Notes: generated by a model from the letters alone, not told the origin. A DNA stretch of 64,000 nt from Promicromonospora panici (GCF_900608595.1 NZ_UWYY01000008.1:124001-188000); one strand, 5' to 3'. Counted from the first letter of the stretch, positions 29,280-40,855 are shown. Program-made: numbers and translations.

Positions 29280-30193
29280 GCCGTCACCCCCGACCCGCGG
29301 GCCGGGCCGGTCGAGGCCCCGGCGGTCAGGTCGTCCACGGAGACCGAGCCCGGCTCGCTGGTCGAGCGCGACACGCTGGTCGCGCTCGTCGCACTGGGCG
29401 AGACCCGCACCGAGCCGACGGCGGCCGCGCCCGCGGACTTCTCGGCGGCGCCGGGGCCCTCGTCCGGGCGTGCCTGGTGCTGCCGCTGCGTCGGGGCGGG
29501 CGCCTTGCCGGACACGACGGCTTCCGCGGCCTCGAGCGTCGGGTCGTCCGGCCGCTGCTCGCGGACCCACTCGACCTGCGCCGCCGTCGGGCCCAGGACG
29601 TCGCCGCTGTAGTAGTCGGTGTCCGTGGTGCCCTCCACCATGGGGTGCGGCGCGGCAAGCATGCCCTCCGAGAGCGGGGCCAGCAGATCCTGCTTCTCGT
29701 AGATCATGCCTGCGCGCGTCCGGCCGGCCAGCTCGAAGTCGTTGGTCATCGTCAGCGCCCGCGTGGGGCACGCCTCGATGCACAGCCCGCAGAAGATGCA
29801 CCGCAGATAGTTGATCTGGTAGACGGCGCCGTACCGCTCGCCGGGGCTCATGTGGGCCCCCTGCGAGTCGTCCGCGTTCACCTGGAGGCCGGCGTTCTCC
29901 GGCAGGGCGGCGTTGGACGCGCCCTCCACGTAGATCGCGTCGGCCGGGCAGGCCCAGGCGCACAGCTCGCAGCCGATGCACTTCTCCAGCCCGTCGGCGT
30001 ACCGGTTGAGCTGGTGACGGCCGTGGAACCGGCGCTGAGTGGGCACCTTCTCCCGTGGGTACTGCTCCGTGACCGTGGGCTTGAACATCGACGACAGCGT
30101 CACGCCGAAGCCCGCGACGGGGGCAAACATCTCCCCGATGGGCCCCGGCTGGGGTCGCAGGGGCTGATACTCGCTCGCCTCTCGCTCACTCAC
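29276..30193 (-). CDS. nuoI: NADH-quinone oxidoreductase subunit I (two 4Fe-4S)
   Basis: This 305-residue protein carries two ferredoxin-type clusters ([12 protein letters not shown] and [12 protein letters not shown]) that pass electrons toward NuoB. The GTG start is preceded by the near-perfect ribosome site AAAGGAGGT, one of the strongest in the operon. It starts five bases past the nuoH stop region. About 100 C-terminal residues beyond the ferredoxin fold are low-complexity Ala/Ser/Thr/Pro-rich and unlike a minimal NuoI. Confidence 0.95.
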   Translation of the reverse strand: MSEREASEYQPLRPQPGPIGEMFAPVAGFGVTLSSMFKPTVTEQYPREKVPTQRRFHGRHQLNRYADGLEKCIGCELCAWACPADAIYVEGASNAALPENAGLQVNADDSQGAHMSPGERYGAVYQINYLRCIFCGLCIEACPTRALTMTNDFELAGRTRAGMIYEKQDLLAPLSEGMLAAPHPMVEGTTDTDYYSGDVLGPTAAQVEWVREQRPDDPTLEAAEAVVSGKAPAPTQRQHQARPDEGPGAAEKSAGAAAVGSVRVSPSATSATSVSRSTSEPGSVSVDDLTAGASTGPARGSGVTA

Positions 30194-31484
30194 CGTGGAC
30201 CTCCTTTCCGAACCGCTTGGACGGGGGCAGCTTCTCGCCGGGCAGCGGCGGCACCGGGAACCCGCCGGCGAACGCGTCGACGGGCTCCTTCTCCTGGCCG
30301 GCGCCCGGTGGTGCTTCCTTCTTCTCGGGCCAGAACCACATGACCGCTATGAAGACGACGGCTGCCCCGATGATCACCGGGATGAACTGCTGGTAGGTGA
30401 CGCCCTGCACGCGCTGCAGCCACTGCACGACGGAGAGCACGACGACCCAGCCGAGCGCGACCGGGATGAGCACCTTCCAGCCGAAGACCATGAACTGGTC
30501 GTAGCGCAGGCGCAGCAGTGTGCCGCGGACCCACACGAAGACGAACATGACCGCCCACAGCTTCACGAGGAACCAGAGGATGGGCAGCCAGCCCTCGTTG
30601 AGGGCACCGCCCAGGAACCCGTCGGGCACCGGGGCACGCCAGCCGCCGAGGAAGAGCGTCACCGCCACGGCGGACACGTTCAGCATGTTGATGTACTCCG
30701 CCAGGAAGAACCAGGCGAACTTCATCGACGAGTACTCGGTCATATAACCGGAGACGAGCTCGCCCTCGGCCTCGGGAAGGTCGAACGGCAGGCGGTTGGT
30801 CTCGCCGATCATCGAGATCACGTAGATCACGAACGCGGGGGCCAGCGGGATGAACCACCAGATCTGCGTCTGGCTGGACACGATCTGCGACGTCGACATC
30901 GACCCCGCCATGATGAACACGCTGACCAGCGACAGGCCCATCGCGAGCTCGTAGCTGATCACCTGCGCCGTCGAACGCACCGAGCCGAGCAGCGGGTAGG
31001 TCGAGCCGGAGGCCCAGCCGCCCAGGACGATACCGTAGACGCCGAGCGACGCCGCGGCCAGCACGTACAGCACGGCGACCGGGAAGTCGGTGAGCTGCGC
31101 CGGGGTGGTCCAGTCCGTCCAGGGGAACGGCAGGCTCGGCCCGAACGGGATGACGGCAAAAACGAGCAGCGAGCAGAACACCGAGATCATCGGCGCCAGC
31201 AGGTACACGAACCGGTCGGCCCGCGTAACCGTCATGTCCTCCTTGAGCAGGAGCTTCATGGCGTCCGCGAGCGACTGCAGCAGACCGAACGGCCCGTGCC
31301 AGTTGGGGCCGGGGCGCACCTGCATGCGCGCGACCACCTTGCGCTCGAACCAGATCGCGAAGAGCACGCTGGTCAGCAGGAACACCACGATCAGCACGGC
31401 CTTCACGATGGAGGCCCAGATGGTCTCCTGCGAGAAGTCGGCGGCGACGCCGGGTGCGGCCGCGGCCAGGATCACCGGGTTCAT
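30186..31484 (-). CDS. nuoH: NADH-quinone oxidoreductase subunit H
   Basis: This 432-residue, eight-helix subunit at the quinone-binding junction carries [20 protein letters not shown] and the loop [20 protein letters not shown]. Both are highly conserved around the quinone entry site. It starts at [12 protein letters not shown] with ATGA overlap to nuoG. The C-terminal 45 residues are a charged cytoplasmic extension. Confidence 0.96.
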   Translation of the reverse strand: MNPVILAAAAPGVAADFSQETIWASIVKAVLIVVFLLTSVLFAIWFERKVVARMQVRPGPNWHGPFGLLQSLADAMKLLLKEDMTVTRADRFVYLLAPMISVFCSLLVFAVIPFGPSLPFPWTDWTTPAQLTDFPVAVLYVLAAASLGVYGIVLGGWASGSTYPLLGSVRSTAQVISYELAMGLSLVSVFIMAGSMSTSQIVSSQTQIWWFIPLAPAFVIYVISMIGETNRLPFDLPEAEGELVSGYMTEYSSMKFAWFFLAEYINMLNVSAVAVTLFLGGWRAPVPDGFLGGALNEGWLPILWFLVKLWAVMFVFVWVRGTLLRLRYDQFMVFGWKVLIPVALGWVVVLSVVQWLQRVQGVTYQQFIPVIIGAAVVFIAVMWFWPEKKEAPPGAGQEKEPVDAFAGGFPVPPLPGEKLPPSKRFGKEVHGE

Positions 31485-34084
31485 CGGGCGTTTCCTTCCG
31501 TGCGTTCCGTCGCGGTGACGGTGACGAGGTCGCCCGCCGTCGCGCCGAGCGTGTCGTGCACGCGGCTGCCTGCGCTGTTCAGCGGCAGCCACACGACGCC
31601 GTCGACCATCCGGTCGGTCACCGCGACGGGTACCTCGACGGTGCCCCGCGGTGTGCTGATCGCGACCCGGTTGCCGTCGGCCACGCCGAAGCCGTCCGCC
31701 GTGGCGGCGGACATGCGGGCCACGGCCTGCTTGGCCGTGCCCGCGAGGAACTGCTCGCCGTCCTGGCCGCGGCCCGCGTCGAGCTGCAGCCGCCACGTCG
31801 CGAGCACCGCCTGCCCGGGCCCGACGGCGGGCGGCTCGGCCGGGCCCGAGTCCTGGACCGTCAGCCGGTCGCCGTCCCACGCGTCACGCTGGGTCATCGC
31901 GATCGAAAGGTGGGCCTCGGCCGGCGACGCCGCCTGCAGGTCCACGCCGAGCTGCTGGGCCAGCACGTGCAGCACGCGGTGGTCCGGCAGGGCGCTCGAG
32001 TCGAGGGCCGCGCCGAAGGACCGCACGCGGCCCTCCCAGTTCCAGTACGAGCCGGCGCGCTCCACCGGCGGCGCGACGGGCAGCACGACGTCGGCCCGCT
32101 CGGTCACCTCCGAGAAGCGCACCTCGAGGCTCACCACGAACCCTGCGGCGTCGAGCGCCGCGCGTGCGGCGTCCGGGTCGGGCAGATCGGCGAGCTCGAC
32201 GCCGCCGACCAGCGCACCGCCCAGCGCGCCCGACGTCAGCGCGTCGAGGATGCCGGCCGTGTCACGGCCCGGGGTCGCCGGGATCTCCGCGCCCCAGGCC
32301 TCGGCGACCTGGGCCCGCGCCGCGGCATCCGCGACCGGGCGCCCGCCCGGCAGCAGGTCGGGCAGCAGACCCGCCTCGACGCCGCCGCGCTCGCCCGCAC
32401 GACGCGGGATCCATGCGAGCCTCGCGCCCGTCGCCTCGGCGAGGCCGACGGCCGCCGCGTACGCTCCGGGCGAGCCCGCGAGGCGCTCACCCACGAGGAT
32501 GACGGCGCCCGGCTGGGCCAGGGCACTGGTGTCGATGTCCGACGTCGGCGCGTCGGCCGGGAGCAGACCGCCGGCCAGGCTCGTGGTCAGGCTGTGCAGC
32601 CACTCGGCTTCGGTGCCCGGCGCGGCCGGCAGCAGGGTGCCGGCCATGCGGGTCAGACCGCGGGTCGCGTAGGGGGCGATCGAGAAGACCTTGGTCCCAG
32701 CCTTTCCACCCGCCCTGCCACCCATCGATCCCTTGCGCAGGCGGAGGAACGTGATGCCCGCCTCCTCCTCGGCCTCCAGGCCGACGAGCAGCACGGCGGG
32801 CGCCTGCTCGAGGTCGCCGAACGTGACGCCGATGCCCGAACCGGCCACGACGTGGCCCAGGAACGCGGCCTCCTCGGCGGAGTGCACGCGAGCGCGCTGG
32901 TCGACGTCGTTGGTGGCCAATGCTGTGCGAGAGAACCGCGACCAGGCGAAGGCGTCCTCGACGGTGAGCCGGCCACCCGGCAGGACGCCGACGCCGCCGT
33001 TCTGCCGCGCCGTGGCCAGGCCGGCCGCCGCGATCTCCAGCGCCTCGACCCAGGACGCGGGCCGGAGCTCGCCGTCCTCCCGGACCAGCGGCGTGGTGAT
33101 GCGGTCCGGCGCGGACTGCCAGGTGAACGCGAAGCGGTCCTTGTCGGTGATCCACTCCTCATTGACCACCGGGTCCTCGCCCGACAGCCGGCGCAGCACC
33201 TGGCCGCGGCGGTGGTCGATGCGGATCGCGGAGCCGCACGAGTCGTGCTCCGCGATGCTCTCGGTGCTGACCAGGTCGAACGGGCGCGACCGGAACCGGT
33301 AGCCCGCGCCGGTGAGGGCGCCCACCGGGCAGATCTGCACGGTGTTGCCGGAGTAGTAGGAGGAGAACGGCCGCCCGGAGGTGTCGGTGGTGGCCTCCCC
33401 GATCGGGCGGTCCACGGGCCCGTTCGCGGTGGAGCCGTCGGCGAACCCGAGCACGTCCTCGTCGTACCGGCCGATCTGCTGGTGCGCGCCGCGGTCCTGC
33501 AGCGCGATGAACGCGTCGCCCGCAATCTCCTCGCTGAACCGGGTGCAGCGCTGGCACAGGACGCAGCGCTCACGGTCCAGCAGGATCTGCGTGGACAGGG
33601 CGATCGGCTTGGGGAACGTGCGCTTGACGTCGACGAACCGCGTGTCGGGCCGGCCGTTGGACATCGCCTGGTTCTGCAGAGGGCACTCGCCGCCCTTGTC
33701 ACAGACCGGGCAGTCCAGCGGGTGGTTCATGAGCAGCAGCTCCATGACCCCCTGCTGCGCCTTGTCGGCGACGGCGGAGGTGTGCTGCGTCTTGACGACC
33801 ATGCCCGGTGCGACGGTCATGGTGCAGGACGCCTGCGGCTTCGGCATGGGCCGCACGTTGCCCTCGCGGTCGGGCATGGCGACCTCGACGAGGCACTGCC
33901 GGCAGGCACCCGCCGGCGCCAGGAGCGGGTGGTCGCAGAACCGCGGGATCTGGATCCCGGCCTGCTCGGCGGCCCGGATGATCAGCGTGCCCTTGGGGAC
34001 GCTCACCTCGGTGCCGTCGATGGTGAAGGTGACCAGCTCGACCGGTGCGGCTTCGGTCGATGGCTTGTTCGTCGTGACGGTCAT
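31481..34084 (-). CDS. nuoG: NADH-quinone oxidoreductase subunit G
   Basis: This 867-residue peripheral-arm subunit has an N-terminal 2Fe-2S ferredoxin ([19 protein letters not shown]), a His-Cys3 4Fe-4S motif ([17 protein letters not shown]), a further CVLCQRC and CPVGAL set, and then a molybdopterin-oxidoreductase-like domain without cofactor. Translation starts at MTVTTNKPS, sharing one base with the nuoF stop (TGATG). The longer frame upstream is nuoF read out of frame. Confidence 0.96.
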   Translation of the reverse strand: MTVTTNKPSTEAAPVELVTFTIDGTEVSVPKGTLIIRAAEQAGIQIPRFCDHPLLAPAGACRQCLVEVAMPDREGNVRPMPKPQASCTMTVAPGMVVKTQHTSAVADKAQQGVMELLLMNHPLDCPVCDKGGECPLQNQAMSNGRPDTRFVDVKRTFPKPIALSTQILLDRERCVLCQRCTRFSEEIAGDAFIALQDRGAHQQIGRYDEDVLGFADGSTANGPVDRPIGEATTDTSGRPFSSYYSGNTVQICPVGALTGAGYRFRSRPFDLVSTESIAEHDSCGSAIRIDHRRGQVLRRLSGEDPVVNEEWITDKDRFAFTWQSAPDRITTPLVREDGELRPASWVEALEIAAAGLATARQNGGVGVLPGGRLTVEDAFAWSRFSRTALATNDVDQRARVHSAEEAAFLGHVVAGSGIGVTFGDLEQAPAVLLVGLEAEEEAGITFLRLRKGSMGGRAGGKAGTKVFSIAPYATRGLTRMAGTLLPAAPGTEAEWLHSLTTSLAGGLLPADAPTSDIDTSALAQPGAVILVGERLAGSPGAYAAAVGLAEATGARLAWIPRRAGERGGVEAGLLPDLLPGGRPVADAAARAQVAEAWGAEIPATPGRDTAGILDALTSGALGGALVGGVELADLPDPDAARAALDAAGFVVSLEVRFSEVTERADVVLPVAPPVERAGSYWNWEGRVRSFGAALDSSALPDHRVLHVLAQQLGVDLQAASPAEAHLSIAMTQRDAWDGDRLTVQDSGPAEPPAVGPGQAVLATWRLQLDAGRGQDGEQFLAGTAKQAVARMSAATADGFGVADGNRVAISTPRGTVEVPVAVTDRMVDGVVWLPLNSAGSRVHDTLGATAGDLVTVTATERTEGNAR

Positions 34085-35427
34085 CAGTGACCTCCCGCGC
34101 CGGCGCCCGCCAGAGCGCCCGGTGTCCGTGTCTTGGGGGTGTACGGGAAGAGGGCCGACGCGCTCGGGTCGAACGGGCAGCCGTGCCCGTCGATGTGCGC
34201 CTGGTACTCCTCGCGGAACAGCTGGATGCTGGAGGTGATCGGCGAGACGGCGCCGTCGCCCAGGGCGCAGAACGCCCGGCCCAGGATGTTGTCGCACAGG
34301 TCGAGCAGCAGCTCGAGGTCGCCCTCCTGGCCGGCGCCGTCCTCGATGCGGTGCAGCACCTGCTTGAGCCAGTAGGTGCCCTCGCGGCACGGCGTGCACT
34401 TGCCGCACGACTCGTGCGCGTAGAAGTCGGTCCACCGGGTCGTCGCCCGGACCACGCACACCGTCTCGTCGAAGATCTGCAGCGCGCGCGTGCCGAGCAT
34501 CGACCCGGCGGCGCCCACGGACTCGTAGTCGAGCGGGGTGTCCAGGTGGTCCTGCGTGAAGATCGGCGTCGACGAGCCGCCCGGGGTCCAGAACTTCAGC
34601 TCGTGCCCGGCGCGCACGCCGCCCGCCATGTCCAGCAGCTCGCGCAGCGTGATGCCGAGCGGCGCCTCGTACTGGCCGGGCCTGGTGACGTGCCCGGACA
34701 GGGAGAACAGGCCGTGGCCCTGCGACTTCTCCGTGCCCATCGAGGAGAACCAGTCGGCGCCCTTGGCGACGATCCCCGGGACCGACGCGATGGACTCCAC
34801 GTTGTTCACCACGGTGGGCCGCGCGTACAGGCCCGCGACGGCGGGGAACGGCGGCTTGAGCCGCGGCTGGCCGCGCAGGCCCTCCAGCGAGTCGAGCAGC
34901 GCCGTCTCCTCGCCGCAGATGTAGGCGCCGGCCCCGGCGTGCACGGTGACGTCCAGGTCGAAGCCGGAGCCCTGGATGTTCTTGCCCAGGTAGCCGGCCT
35001 TGTACGCCTCCTCGACGGCGTTCAGCAGCCGCCGGTAGACGTGCAGCACCTCGCCGCGCACGTAGATGAACGCGTGGTCGCAGCCGATCGCGTAGCTCGT
35101 GATCGCCACGCCCTCGATGAGGTGCTGGGGGCTGGCGAGCATCAGCGGGATGTCCTTGCAGGTGCCCGGCTCGGACTCGTCCGCGTTGACGACCAGGTAC
35201 CGCGGGCCGCCGTCGGGCGGAGGCAGGAAGCCCCACTTCATGCCCGTGGGGAATCCCGCGCCGCCGCGGCCGCGCAGGCCGGAGTCCTTGACGGTCTGCA
35301 CCAGGTCGGCCGGATCCATCGTCAGAGCCTTCTTGAGCCCGGCGTAGCCGCCGGCGCGCTCATAGGTGGCCAGCCGCCAGGAGCGGGCCTTGTCCCACGT
35401 GTCCGTGAGTACCGGTGTGAGGGTCAC
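34084..35427 (-). CDS. nuoF: NADH-quinone oxidoreductase subunit F (NADH/FMN)
   Basis: This 447-residue catalytic subunit binds NADH and [16 protein letters not shown] is the nucleotide loop, [13 protein letters not shown] the FMN region, and [12 protein letters not shown] binds the N3 4Fe-4S cluster. The GTG start overlaps the nuoE stop (GTGA). Confidence 0.96.
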   Translation of the reverse strand: MTLTPVLTDTWDKARSWRLATYERAGGYAGLKKALTMDPADLVQTVKDSGLRGRGGAGFPTGMKWGFLPPPDGGPRYLVVNADESEPGTCKDIPLMLASPQHLIEGVAITSYAIGCDHAFIYVRGEVLHVYRRLLNAVEEAYKAGYLGKNIQGSGFDLDVTVHAGAGAYICGEETALLDSLEGLRGQPRLKPPFPAVAGLYARPTVVNNVESIASVPGIVAKGADWFSSMGTEKSQGHGLFSLSGHVTRPGQYEAPLGITLRELLDMAGGVRAGHELKFWTPGGSSTPIFTQDHLDTPLDYESVGAAGSMLGTRALQIFDETVCVVRATTRWTDFYAHESCGKCTPCREGTYWLKQVLHRIEDGAGQEGDLELLLDLCDNILGRAFCALGDGAVSPITSSIQLFREEYQAHIDGHGCPFDPSASALFPYTPKTRTPGALAGAGAGGH

Positions 35428-36254
35428 TTCGCGTCCTCTCCGGGCTTCTTGTCCTTGCCGACCTCGGTGTCCGACGGCGTCGCCGGCTTGCGCTCCGCGG
35501 AGGAGCCCGGCTTGCCGACGGGCTGGGTGGACGACGGGGCGGTGCCCTCGGGCTCGGAGCCCGTGTCCGCGTCCGGCGCCGTCCAGCCGCGCTCGCGGGC
35601 GATCTTGAGCCCCGCGAGCGTCGGCTCGCCGGCGCCCACGCCCTCGTCCGCGCGGCCGTCGGGGAACCCGGCCAGGACCCGGCTCATCTGCTTGAACGAG
35701 CACACCGATGCGGCGCCCCGCGTCGGGACGACGTCCTCGCCGAGGATCAGCTTGTCCGCGAGCGCCGTCGCCGTCTCGGGCGTCTGGTTGTCGAAGAACT
35801 CCCAGTTGACCATCACGACGGGTGCGTAGTCGCAGGCCGCGTTGCACTCGACGCGTTCGAGCGTGATCGCGCCGTCGGGCGTGGTCTCGTCGTGCCCGAC
35901 GCCGAGGTGGTCGCTCAGCTCGTCGAAGATGGCGTCGCCGCCCATGACGGCGCAGAGCGTGTTGGTGCACACGCCCACGGTGTAGGTGCCGTTGGGGTGG
36001 CGCTTGTACTGGGTGTAGAAGGTGGCGACGGCGGAGACCTCGGCGGCCGTGATACCGAGCATCTCGGCGCAGAACAGGATCCCGTCCCGGCTCACGTACC
36101 CGTCGACGGACTGCACGAGGTGCAGCATCGGCAGCAGGCCGGACCGGGGGTCCGGGTAGCGCTCCATGATGGCCGTGGCGTCGGCGGTCAGCGCGGCCAG
36201 GGTGTCGGCGTCGTAGCGGGTCTTCGTCGTGGTCTCGAGCGGTTCTGCCGTCAT
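35424..36254 (-). CDS. nuoE: NADH-quinone oxidoreductase subunit E (2Fe-2S)
   Basis: This 276-residue thioredoxin-fold subunit has four cluster ligands in VCTNTLC and [12 protein letters not shown]. The conserved domain occupies about residues 15-180. The remaining roughly 95 residues include a helical stretch and then a Pro/Ser/Lys/Glu-rich disordered tail not needed for the fold. ATGA overlap with nuoD. Confidence 0.95.
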   Translation of the reverse strand: MTAEPLETTTKTRYDADTLAALTADATAIMERYPDPRSGLLPMLHLVQSVDGYVSRDGILFCAEMLGITAAEVSAVATFYTQYKRHPNGTYTVGVCTNTLCAVMGGDAIFDELSDHLGVGHDETTPDGAITLERVECNAACDYAPVVMVNWEFFDNQTPETATALADKLILGEDVVPTRGAASVCSFKQMSRVLAGFPDGRADEGVGAGEPTLAGLKIARERGWTAPDADTGSEPEGTAPSSTQPVGKPGSSAERKPATPSDTEVGKDKKPGEDAK

Positions 36255-37618
36255 CGGTCCACACCTCCCAGCACGGGGTCCAGCGACGCGACGGCGACGA
36301 CGACGTCGGCCACCTGGCCGCCCTCGCACATCACGGACACGCCCTGGAGGTTGTTGAACGAGGGGTCGCGGAAGTGCGCGCGGTAGGGCCGGGTGCCGCC
36401 GTCGGAGACGACGTGCACGCCGAGCTCGCCGCGCGGGTGCTCCACGGTCTGCCAGGCTTGGCCGACGGGGACGCGGAAGCCCTCGGTGACCAGCTTGAAG
36501 TGGTGGATCAGGGCCTCCATGGAGGTGCCCATGATCTTCTTGATGTGCTCCAGCGAGTTGCCCTGGCCGTCGCCGCCGACCGCGAGCTGGGCGGGCCAGG
36601 CGATCTTCTTGTCGGCCACCATGACGGGCTCGCCCTCGGTCAGGTCGAGCCGCTCCATGGCCTGCTCGATGATCTTGAGCGACTGGTAGCACTCCTCGAT
36701 GCGGAGCACCGCGCGGTCGTAGCAGTCGGCGCCCTTGGACGTGGGGACGTCGAAGTCGTACGTCTCGTAGCCGCAGTACGGGTTGTCCTTGCGGACGTCG
36801 TACGGCAGGCCCGTCGAGCGCAGCACCGGCCCCGTGATCGCGAGCGCCATGCACCCGGAGAGGTTCAGCACCCCCACGCCGGTCAGCCGCGCCTTGAAGA
36901 TCGGGTTGGCGAGCATGAGGTCGCTCATCTGCTTGAGGTAGCCGCGCACCTTCACCAGGGCCGCGCGGGCCTGGGTGGTGAAGCCCTCGGGGGTGTCGAC
37001 CGCCACGCCGCCCGGGCGGATGTACGCGTGGTTCATGCGCAGGCCGGTCACGGCCTCGAAGAGCCGCAGGATCTCCTCGCGGGCAGTGAACCCGACGGTC
37101 ATCACGGTGGTGGCGCCCATCTCGTTGCCACCGGTGCCGAGGCAGACCAGGTGGGACGTGATCCGGTTGAGCTCCATCATCAGGACCCGGATCACGGAGG
37201 CGCGCTCAGGCACGTCGTCGGTGATGCCGAGGAGCTTCTCGACCGCGAGGCAGAACCCGACCTCCTGGAAGAAGGGCGCCACGTAGTCCATGCGGGTGCA
37301 GAACGTGGTGCCCTGCGTCCACGTCCGGAACTCCATGTTCTTCTCGATGCCCGTGTGCAGGTAGCCGATGCCGGCGCGGGCCTCGGTGACGGTCTCGCCG
37401 TCGATCTCCAACATCAGGCGCAGCACGCCGTGCGTGGACGGGTGCTGCGGACCCATGTTGACGACGATCCGCTCCTCGCCGATCGCCTCGCGCGCGATGT
37501 CGTCCCAGTCGCCGTCGCCGTACGCCTCGAACGCGCGCACCGTGGACGACATGTCCTCGTTCCCGGCGGGCCTGGTCGCATGCGGGGCGTGCGGCCGGTG
37601 GTCTGTCGGAGCGCTCAT
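36251..37618 (-). CDS. nuoD: NADH-quinone oxidoreductase subunit D
   Basis: This 455-residue 49-kDa-type subunit forms the quinone pocket with NuoB. The loop [17 protein letters not shown] holds the catalytic His region, and the C-terminus follows the nickel-hydrogenase-like fold. ATGA overlaps join it to nuoC and nuoE. The first 40 residues are a non-conserved His/Pro-rich lead, so an internal ATG ([12 protein letters not shown]) could also start translation. Confidence 0.96.
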   Translation of the reverse strand: MSAPTDHRPHAPHATRPAGNEDMSSTVRAFEAYGDGDWDDIAREAIGEERIVVNMGPQHPSTHGVLRLMLEIDGETVTEARAGIGYLHTGIEKNMEFRTWTQGTTFCTRMDYVAPFFQEVGFCLAVEKLLGITDDVPERASVIRVLMMELNRITSHLVCLGTGGNEMGATTVMTVGFTAREEILRLFEAVTGLRMNHAYIRPGGVAVDTPEGFTTQARAALVKVRGYLKQMSDLMLANPIFKARLTGVGVLNLSGCMALAITGPVLRSTGLPYDVRKDNPYCGYETYDFDVPTSKGADCYDRAVLRIEECYQSLKIIEQAMERLDLTEGEPVMVADKKIAWPAQLAVGGDGQGNSLEHIKKIMGTSMEALIHHFKLVTEGFRVPVGQAWQTVEHPRGELGVHVVSDGGTRPYRAHFRDPSFNNLQGVSVMCEGGQVADVVVAVASLDPVLGGVDR

Positions 37619-38376
37619 GAGTAGCTCCTCCTCGTGTCCGGCGGGGGCACCGTGGCCCCCTTGTACTCGACGGGGATGCCGCCGAGCGGGTAGTCCTTGC
37701 GCTGTGGGTGGCCCACCCAGTCGTCCGGCATCTCGATGCGGGTCAGGGCGGGGTGACCGTCGAAGACGATCCCGAAGAAGTCGTACGTCTCGCGCTCGTG
37801 CCAGTCGTTGGACGGGTACACGGAGGTGGTCGACGGGATGTGCGGGTCGTCGTCGGGCGCGGCGACCTCCAGCCGCAGCCGGCGCGAGTGCGTGACGGAG
37901 GCCAGGTGGTAGACGGCGTGCAGCTCCCGGCCGGCGTCGTGCGGGTAGTGCACGCCGCTCACGCCGAGGGACAGCTCGAACCGCAAGTCCTGGTCGTCGC
38001 GCAGCGCCTGGCAGACGGCGACCAGGTGCTCGCGGGCGACGTCGATCGTCAGCTCCGCCTGCTGCGCGTCCGCGCTGTCGGCGCCGTGCAGGTCCACGAC
38101 GACCTTCTCGATCGCCTCCTCGGGCGCCACGCCCGCCTCGGTCAGCACCTCGCTCAGGACGTCGACCACCTGGTCGAACCAGCTCCCGTACGGCCGCGGC
38201 GACGCCGCGGGCATCGCGATGGGCGTGACCAGGCCGCCGTAGCCGGACGTGTCGCCCGAGCCGCCCACGCCGAACATGCCGCGCTTGACCTCGACGACCT
38301 CGAGCCTGGTGGCGTCCTCCGGCGCCTGGACCTCGCCGGTCGAGCGGGTGTCGCCGCCCGGCGTGACGTCGCTCAT
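37615..38376 (-). CDS. nuoC: NADH-quinone oxidoreductase subunit C
   Basis: This 253-residue 30-kDa-type subunit has the signature [17 protein letters not shown] followed by [16 protein letters not shown]. It is a structural part of the connecting module with NuoD. The N-terminal 65 residues ([20 protein letters not shown]) are an actinobacterial-style extension. The start overlaps the nuoB stop (ATGA). Confidence 0.95.
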   Translation of the reverse strand: MSDVTPGGDTRSTGEVQAPEDATRLEVVEVKRGMFGVGGSGDTSGYGGLVTPIAMPAASPRPYGSWFDQVVDVLSEVLTEAGVAPEEAIEKVVVDLHGADSADAQQAELTIDVAREHLVAVCQALRDDQDLRFELSLGVSGVHYPHDAGRELHAVYHLASVTHSRRLRLEVAAPDDDPHIPSTTSVYPSNDWHERETYDFFGIVFDGHPALTRIEMPDDWVGHPQRKDYPLGGIPVEYKGATVPPPDTRRSYS

Positions 38377-38924
38377 CGCAGCAGACCCTTCATCTCGAAG
38401 GTCGGCGTGGCCTCCATCGCGGCCGCCTCGGCCGCCCGCGCCGCCTCGATCCGGTTCACGCCGAGCGGCGCGTTCTGGATCTGGTCGTGCAGCCCGAGGA
38501 TCGCGTTGATCAGCATCTCCGGGCGCGGCGGACAGCCGGGCAGGTAGATGTCGACCGGGATCACGTGGTCCACACCCTGCACGATCGCGTAGTTGTTGAA
38601 CATCCCGCCCGACGACGCGCACACGCCCATGGAGAGCACCCACTTGGGCTCGCTCATCTGGTCGTACACCTGGCGCACCACCGGGGCCATCTTCTGGCTC
38701 ACCCGCCCGGCCACGATCATCAGGTCGGCCTGGCGCGGCGAGGCGCGGAACACCTCCATGCCGAACCGTGACAGGTCGTACCGCGACGCCCCCGCCGCCA
38801 TCATCTCGATGGCGCAGCACGCCAGGCCGAACGTCACCGGCCACAGCGAGGCCTTGCGCAGGTACCCCGCGAGATCCTCGATCGTCGTCAGCAGGAACCC
38901 CGACGGCGCTTCCTCGACACCCAT
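38373..38924 (-). CDS. nuoB: NADH-quinone oxidoreductase subunit B
   Basis: This 183-residue subunit carries terminal cluster N2. The tandem Cys is in [12 protein letters not shown] and further ligands are in [15 protein letters not shown] and [10 protein letters not shown]. It starts at MGVEEAPSG behind GGAGGGGAC. It is separated from nuoA by 74 bases containing a strong hairpin, one of the few real gaps in the operon. Confidence 0.96.
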   Translation of the reverse strand: MGVEEAPSGFLLTTIEDLAGYLRKASLWPVTFGLACCAIEMMAAGASRYDLSRFGMEVFRASPRQADLMIVAGRVSQKMAPVVRQVYDQMSEPKWVLSMGVCASSGGMFNNYAIVQGVDHVIPVDIYLPGCPPRPEMLINAILGLHDQIQNAPLGVNRIEAARAAEAAAMEATPTFEMKGLLR

Positions 38925-38961
38925 GTCCCCTCCTAGCTGCCGGGACCCGCCCGGCGTCGCT

Positions 38962-38985
38962 GCGCCGCGCCCTGGGGCGCCGCGC
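38962..38985 (-). other. GC-rich hairpin between nuoA and nuoB
   Basis: Two 11-base arms (GCGCCGCGCCC and GGGCGCCGCGC, one mismatch) around a 2-base turn form a stable stem in the 74-base gap. There is no T-run, so partial attenuation or mRNA stabilisation is more likely than termination inside the nuo operon. Confidence 0.5.
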
Positions 38986-38998
38986 ATGAAGTTCTGTC

Positions 38999-39358
38999 TC
39001 AGACCCAGTCGAAACCGCCGCGGCGCCATTCGTAGACGAACGGCACGGTGATCAGGGCGAGGAACGCCAGCATCGCCACCAGCCCGAACGTCGCGAGCGT
39101 CGTGAAGTCCACGGCCCACGGGTAGAGAAAGACGACCTCGATGTCGAAGACGATGAAGGTCATCGCCACCAGGTAGTACTTGATCGGGAGCCGCCCGCCG
39201 CCCACCGCGTGCGGCGTCGGCTCGATGCCGCACTCGTACGAGTCGAGCTTGGCGCGGTTGTAGCGCTTGGGGCCGATGATCGCGCTCGCGGCGACACCAC
39301 CGAGCGCCAGTACGGCCCCGATCCCCATGAGGATCAGGATGGGTACGTAGGGATTCAT
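38999..39358 (-). CDS. nuoA: NADH-quinone oxidoreductase subunit A
   Basis: This 119-residue, three-helix subunit carries [15 protein letters not shown], the conserved Cys-containing loop near the quinone site, and the acidic [15 protein letters not shown] helix. It is the first nuo gene of the operon. Its ATG overlaps the stop of a 16-codon ORF (ATGA). GAAGGGC within that ORF supplies the ribosome site. Confidence 0.96.
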   Translation of the reverse strand: MNPYVPILILMGIGAVLALGGVAASAIIGPKRYNRAKLDSYECGIEPTPHAVGGGRLPIKYYLVAMTFIVFDIEVVFLYPWAVDFTTLATFGLVAMLAFLALITVPFVYEWRRGGFDWV

Positions 39359-39405
39359 GCTGTGCCCTTCGTGGACGACTTGCCCTTCGCGGACGTGATG
39401 TTCAT
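39355..39405 (-). CDS. 16-residue ORF bridging menJ and nuoA
   Basis: ATG at 39403-39405 opens [16 protein letters not shown] and stops at 39355. It shares ATGA overlaps with the menJ stop on one side and the nuoA start on the other. The bridging is exact, so a ribosome finishing menJ could re-initiate, translate 16 codons and re-initiate at nuoA. The peptide is basic and Ser/Thr/Gly/Lys-rich with no known match. Its role is more likely coupling than peptide function. Confidence 0.5.
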   Translation of the reverse strand: MNITSAKGKSSTKGTA

Positions 39406-40715
39406 GAGCGCGGGACCACCCTGGTCAGGCCCGCGATGACGCGATCGATCCAGTCGCCGCCGTGCGGCTCGTAGCAGTCCGACAGGAGCTTGAGCGTGAA
39501 CTGCATGACCACCTTGCGCGGCAGGCCGTGCCGGACGCAGATCCGCATGATCTCGGGGTGCTCGATGAGCCGCACGAACCAGCGGCCCAGCGTGTAGTAG
39601 CCGCCCAGGTCGTCGCGCATCCGGTCCGCGTAGGTGCCGAGTGTGGCCTCGCGGGCGGCGTCGGTGGTCTTGTGGCGGGCCTGGCTGATCGCCTCGGCGG
39701 CGACCCGGCCGGCCTGCAGCCCGTACGCGATGCCCTCGCCGTTGAACGGGCTCACCATGCCGGCGGAGTCGCCGGCCAGGAGCACGCCGTCCGCGTACAG
39801 CGGGCCGCGGTTGTAGCCCATGGGCAGGGCCGCGCCACGGATCGGGCCGCGTTCCGGCTCGTGCACCAGGTCCCAGCCCTCCGGTGCGCTCTTGGTCAGC
39901 CAGGTCTCCATCAGACGCCGGTAGTCGATGCCCGCCTTCGACTGGCGCGCGGGCGTCGAGTGCACGCTGCCGAGGCCGACGTTCACCGTGCCGTCGCCGA
40001 GCGGGAAGATCCAGCCGTAGCCCGGCAGGAGGTCGCTCTTGCCCGGCTCGCCGTCCCACAGCTCGAGGTGCGACTCCATGAACGGGTCGTCGTGCCGCGG
40101 GGTGCGGTAGTAGGCGCGGACGGCGGTGCCCATGGGCCGGTCGTCGCGACGTTCCCGACCGACGCGGAGCGCGAAGCGCGAGCTGACGCCGTCGGCCGCG
40201 ACCACCACGGGGGCGCGCAGCTCCTTGACGAGGCCCTCCGCGCGCCCGCGCGCGTCGAGCGGCTGGGCGGTCACGCCGACCACGCGCCCGCCGTCGTCGT
40301 CGCGCAGCGGGCCGGTCACCTTGGTGCGCTGCAGGAGCTTGGCACCGCTCGCCTGCGCGTGCTGGGCGAGGGTCTGGTCCAGCGTCATCCGGGAGCGGGC
40401 CATGCCGTAGCCCGGGTAGGTCGTGAGGGCGGGCCAGTCGAGCTCGTAGGACCGGCCGCCGCCGTGCACCCGCAGGCCGCGGTTACGGATCCAGCCGTCG
40501 TCCTCGCGGGTGGGTACACCCATGCGGACCAGCTCGGCCACGGCGCGCGGCGTCAGGCCGTCGCCGCAGATCTTGTCCCGCGGGAACTCGCCCTTCTCCA
40601 GGAGCAGCACGTCGAGTCCCGCGGCCGCGCACCAGTGCGCGGTGGACGAGCCGGCCGGACCGGCGCCCACCACGATGACATCTGCGTCGTCGCGTCTCTC
40701 TCTTCGCACGTTCAC
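39402..40715 (-). CDS. menJ: Geranylgeranyl-reductase-family FAD enzyme (menaquinone reductase MenJ-like)
   Basis: This 437-residue flavoprotein has the Rossmann GxGxxG in VIVVGAGPAGSSTAHWC, the motif EKGEFPRDKICGDGLTPRA typical of geranylgeranyl reductases, and the second FAD motif LAGDSAGMVSPFNGEG. In mycobacteria MenJ saturates one isoprene of the menaquinone tail. Position at the head of the nuo operon supports a quinone substrate, but another prenyl substrate is possible. The start is GTG at 40715 (GTG AAC GTG CGA); the GTG two codons later is an alternative. Confidence 0.82.
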   Translation of the reverse strand: MNVRRERRDDADVIVVGAGPAGSSTAHWCAAAGLDVLLLEKGEFPRDKICGDGLTPRAVAELVRMGVPTREDDGWIRNRGLRVHGGGRSYELDWPALTTYPGYGMARSRMTLDQTLAQHAQASGAKLLQRTKVTGPLRDDDGGRVVGVTAQPLDARGRAEGLVKELRAPVVVAADGVSSRFALRVGRERRDDRPMGTAVRAYYRTPRHDDPFMESHLELWDGEPGKSDLLPGYGWIFPLGDGTVNVGLGSVHSTPARQSKAGIDYRRLMETWLTKSAPEGWDLVHEPERGPIRGAALPMGYNRGPLYADGVLLAGDSAGMVSPFNGEGIAYGLQAGRVAAEAISQARHKTTDAAREATLGTYADRMRDDLGGYYTLGRWFVRLIEHPEIMRICVRHGLPRKVVMQFTLKLLSDCYEPHGGDWIDRVIAGLTRVVPRS

Positions 40716-40788
40716 CCCCGTTGGGAACCCGCTGCTGGTCGGTTCTGACCTCGCTGTGCAGGGTTCGGCCGGGCTTCGTGACAAGCCC

Positions 40789-40806
40789 TTGTGAACCCTG
40801 TCACAA
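40789..40806 (-). promoter_or_regulatory. Rex-type operator upstream of menJ-nuo operon
   Basis: On the minus strand the site reads TTGTGACAGGGTTCACAA, one mismatch from the Rex consensus TTGTGAA-N4-TTCACAA. It lies 74 bases before the menJ start, directly after a TAGGGT -10 candidate, so it would overlap the transcription start. Rex senses the NADH/NAD ratio and represses nuo operons in streptomycetes. Confidence 0.75.
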
Positions 40807-40855
40807 CACCGACACCCTAGCCACACTTAGGGGGGATTGTGTAGGAAGGTTCCCC

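Noticed and set aside
34085..35236. Extended nuoG reading frame upstream of 34084
   Set aside because: This part is nuoF in another frame. The NuoG ferredoxin domain begins right after the ATG at 34084.
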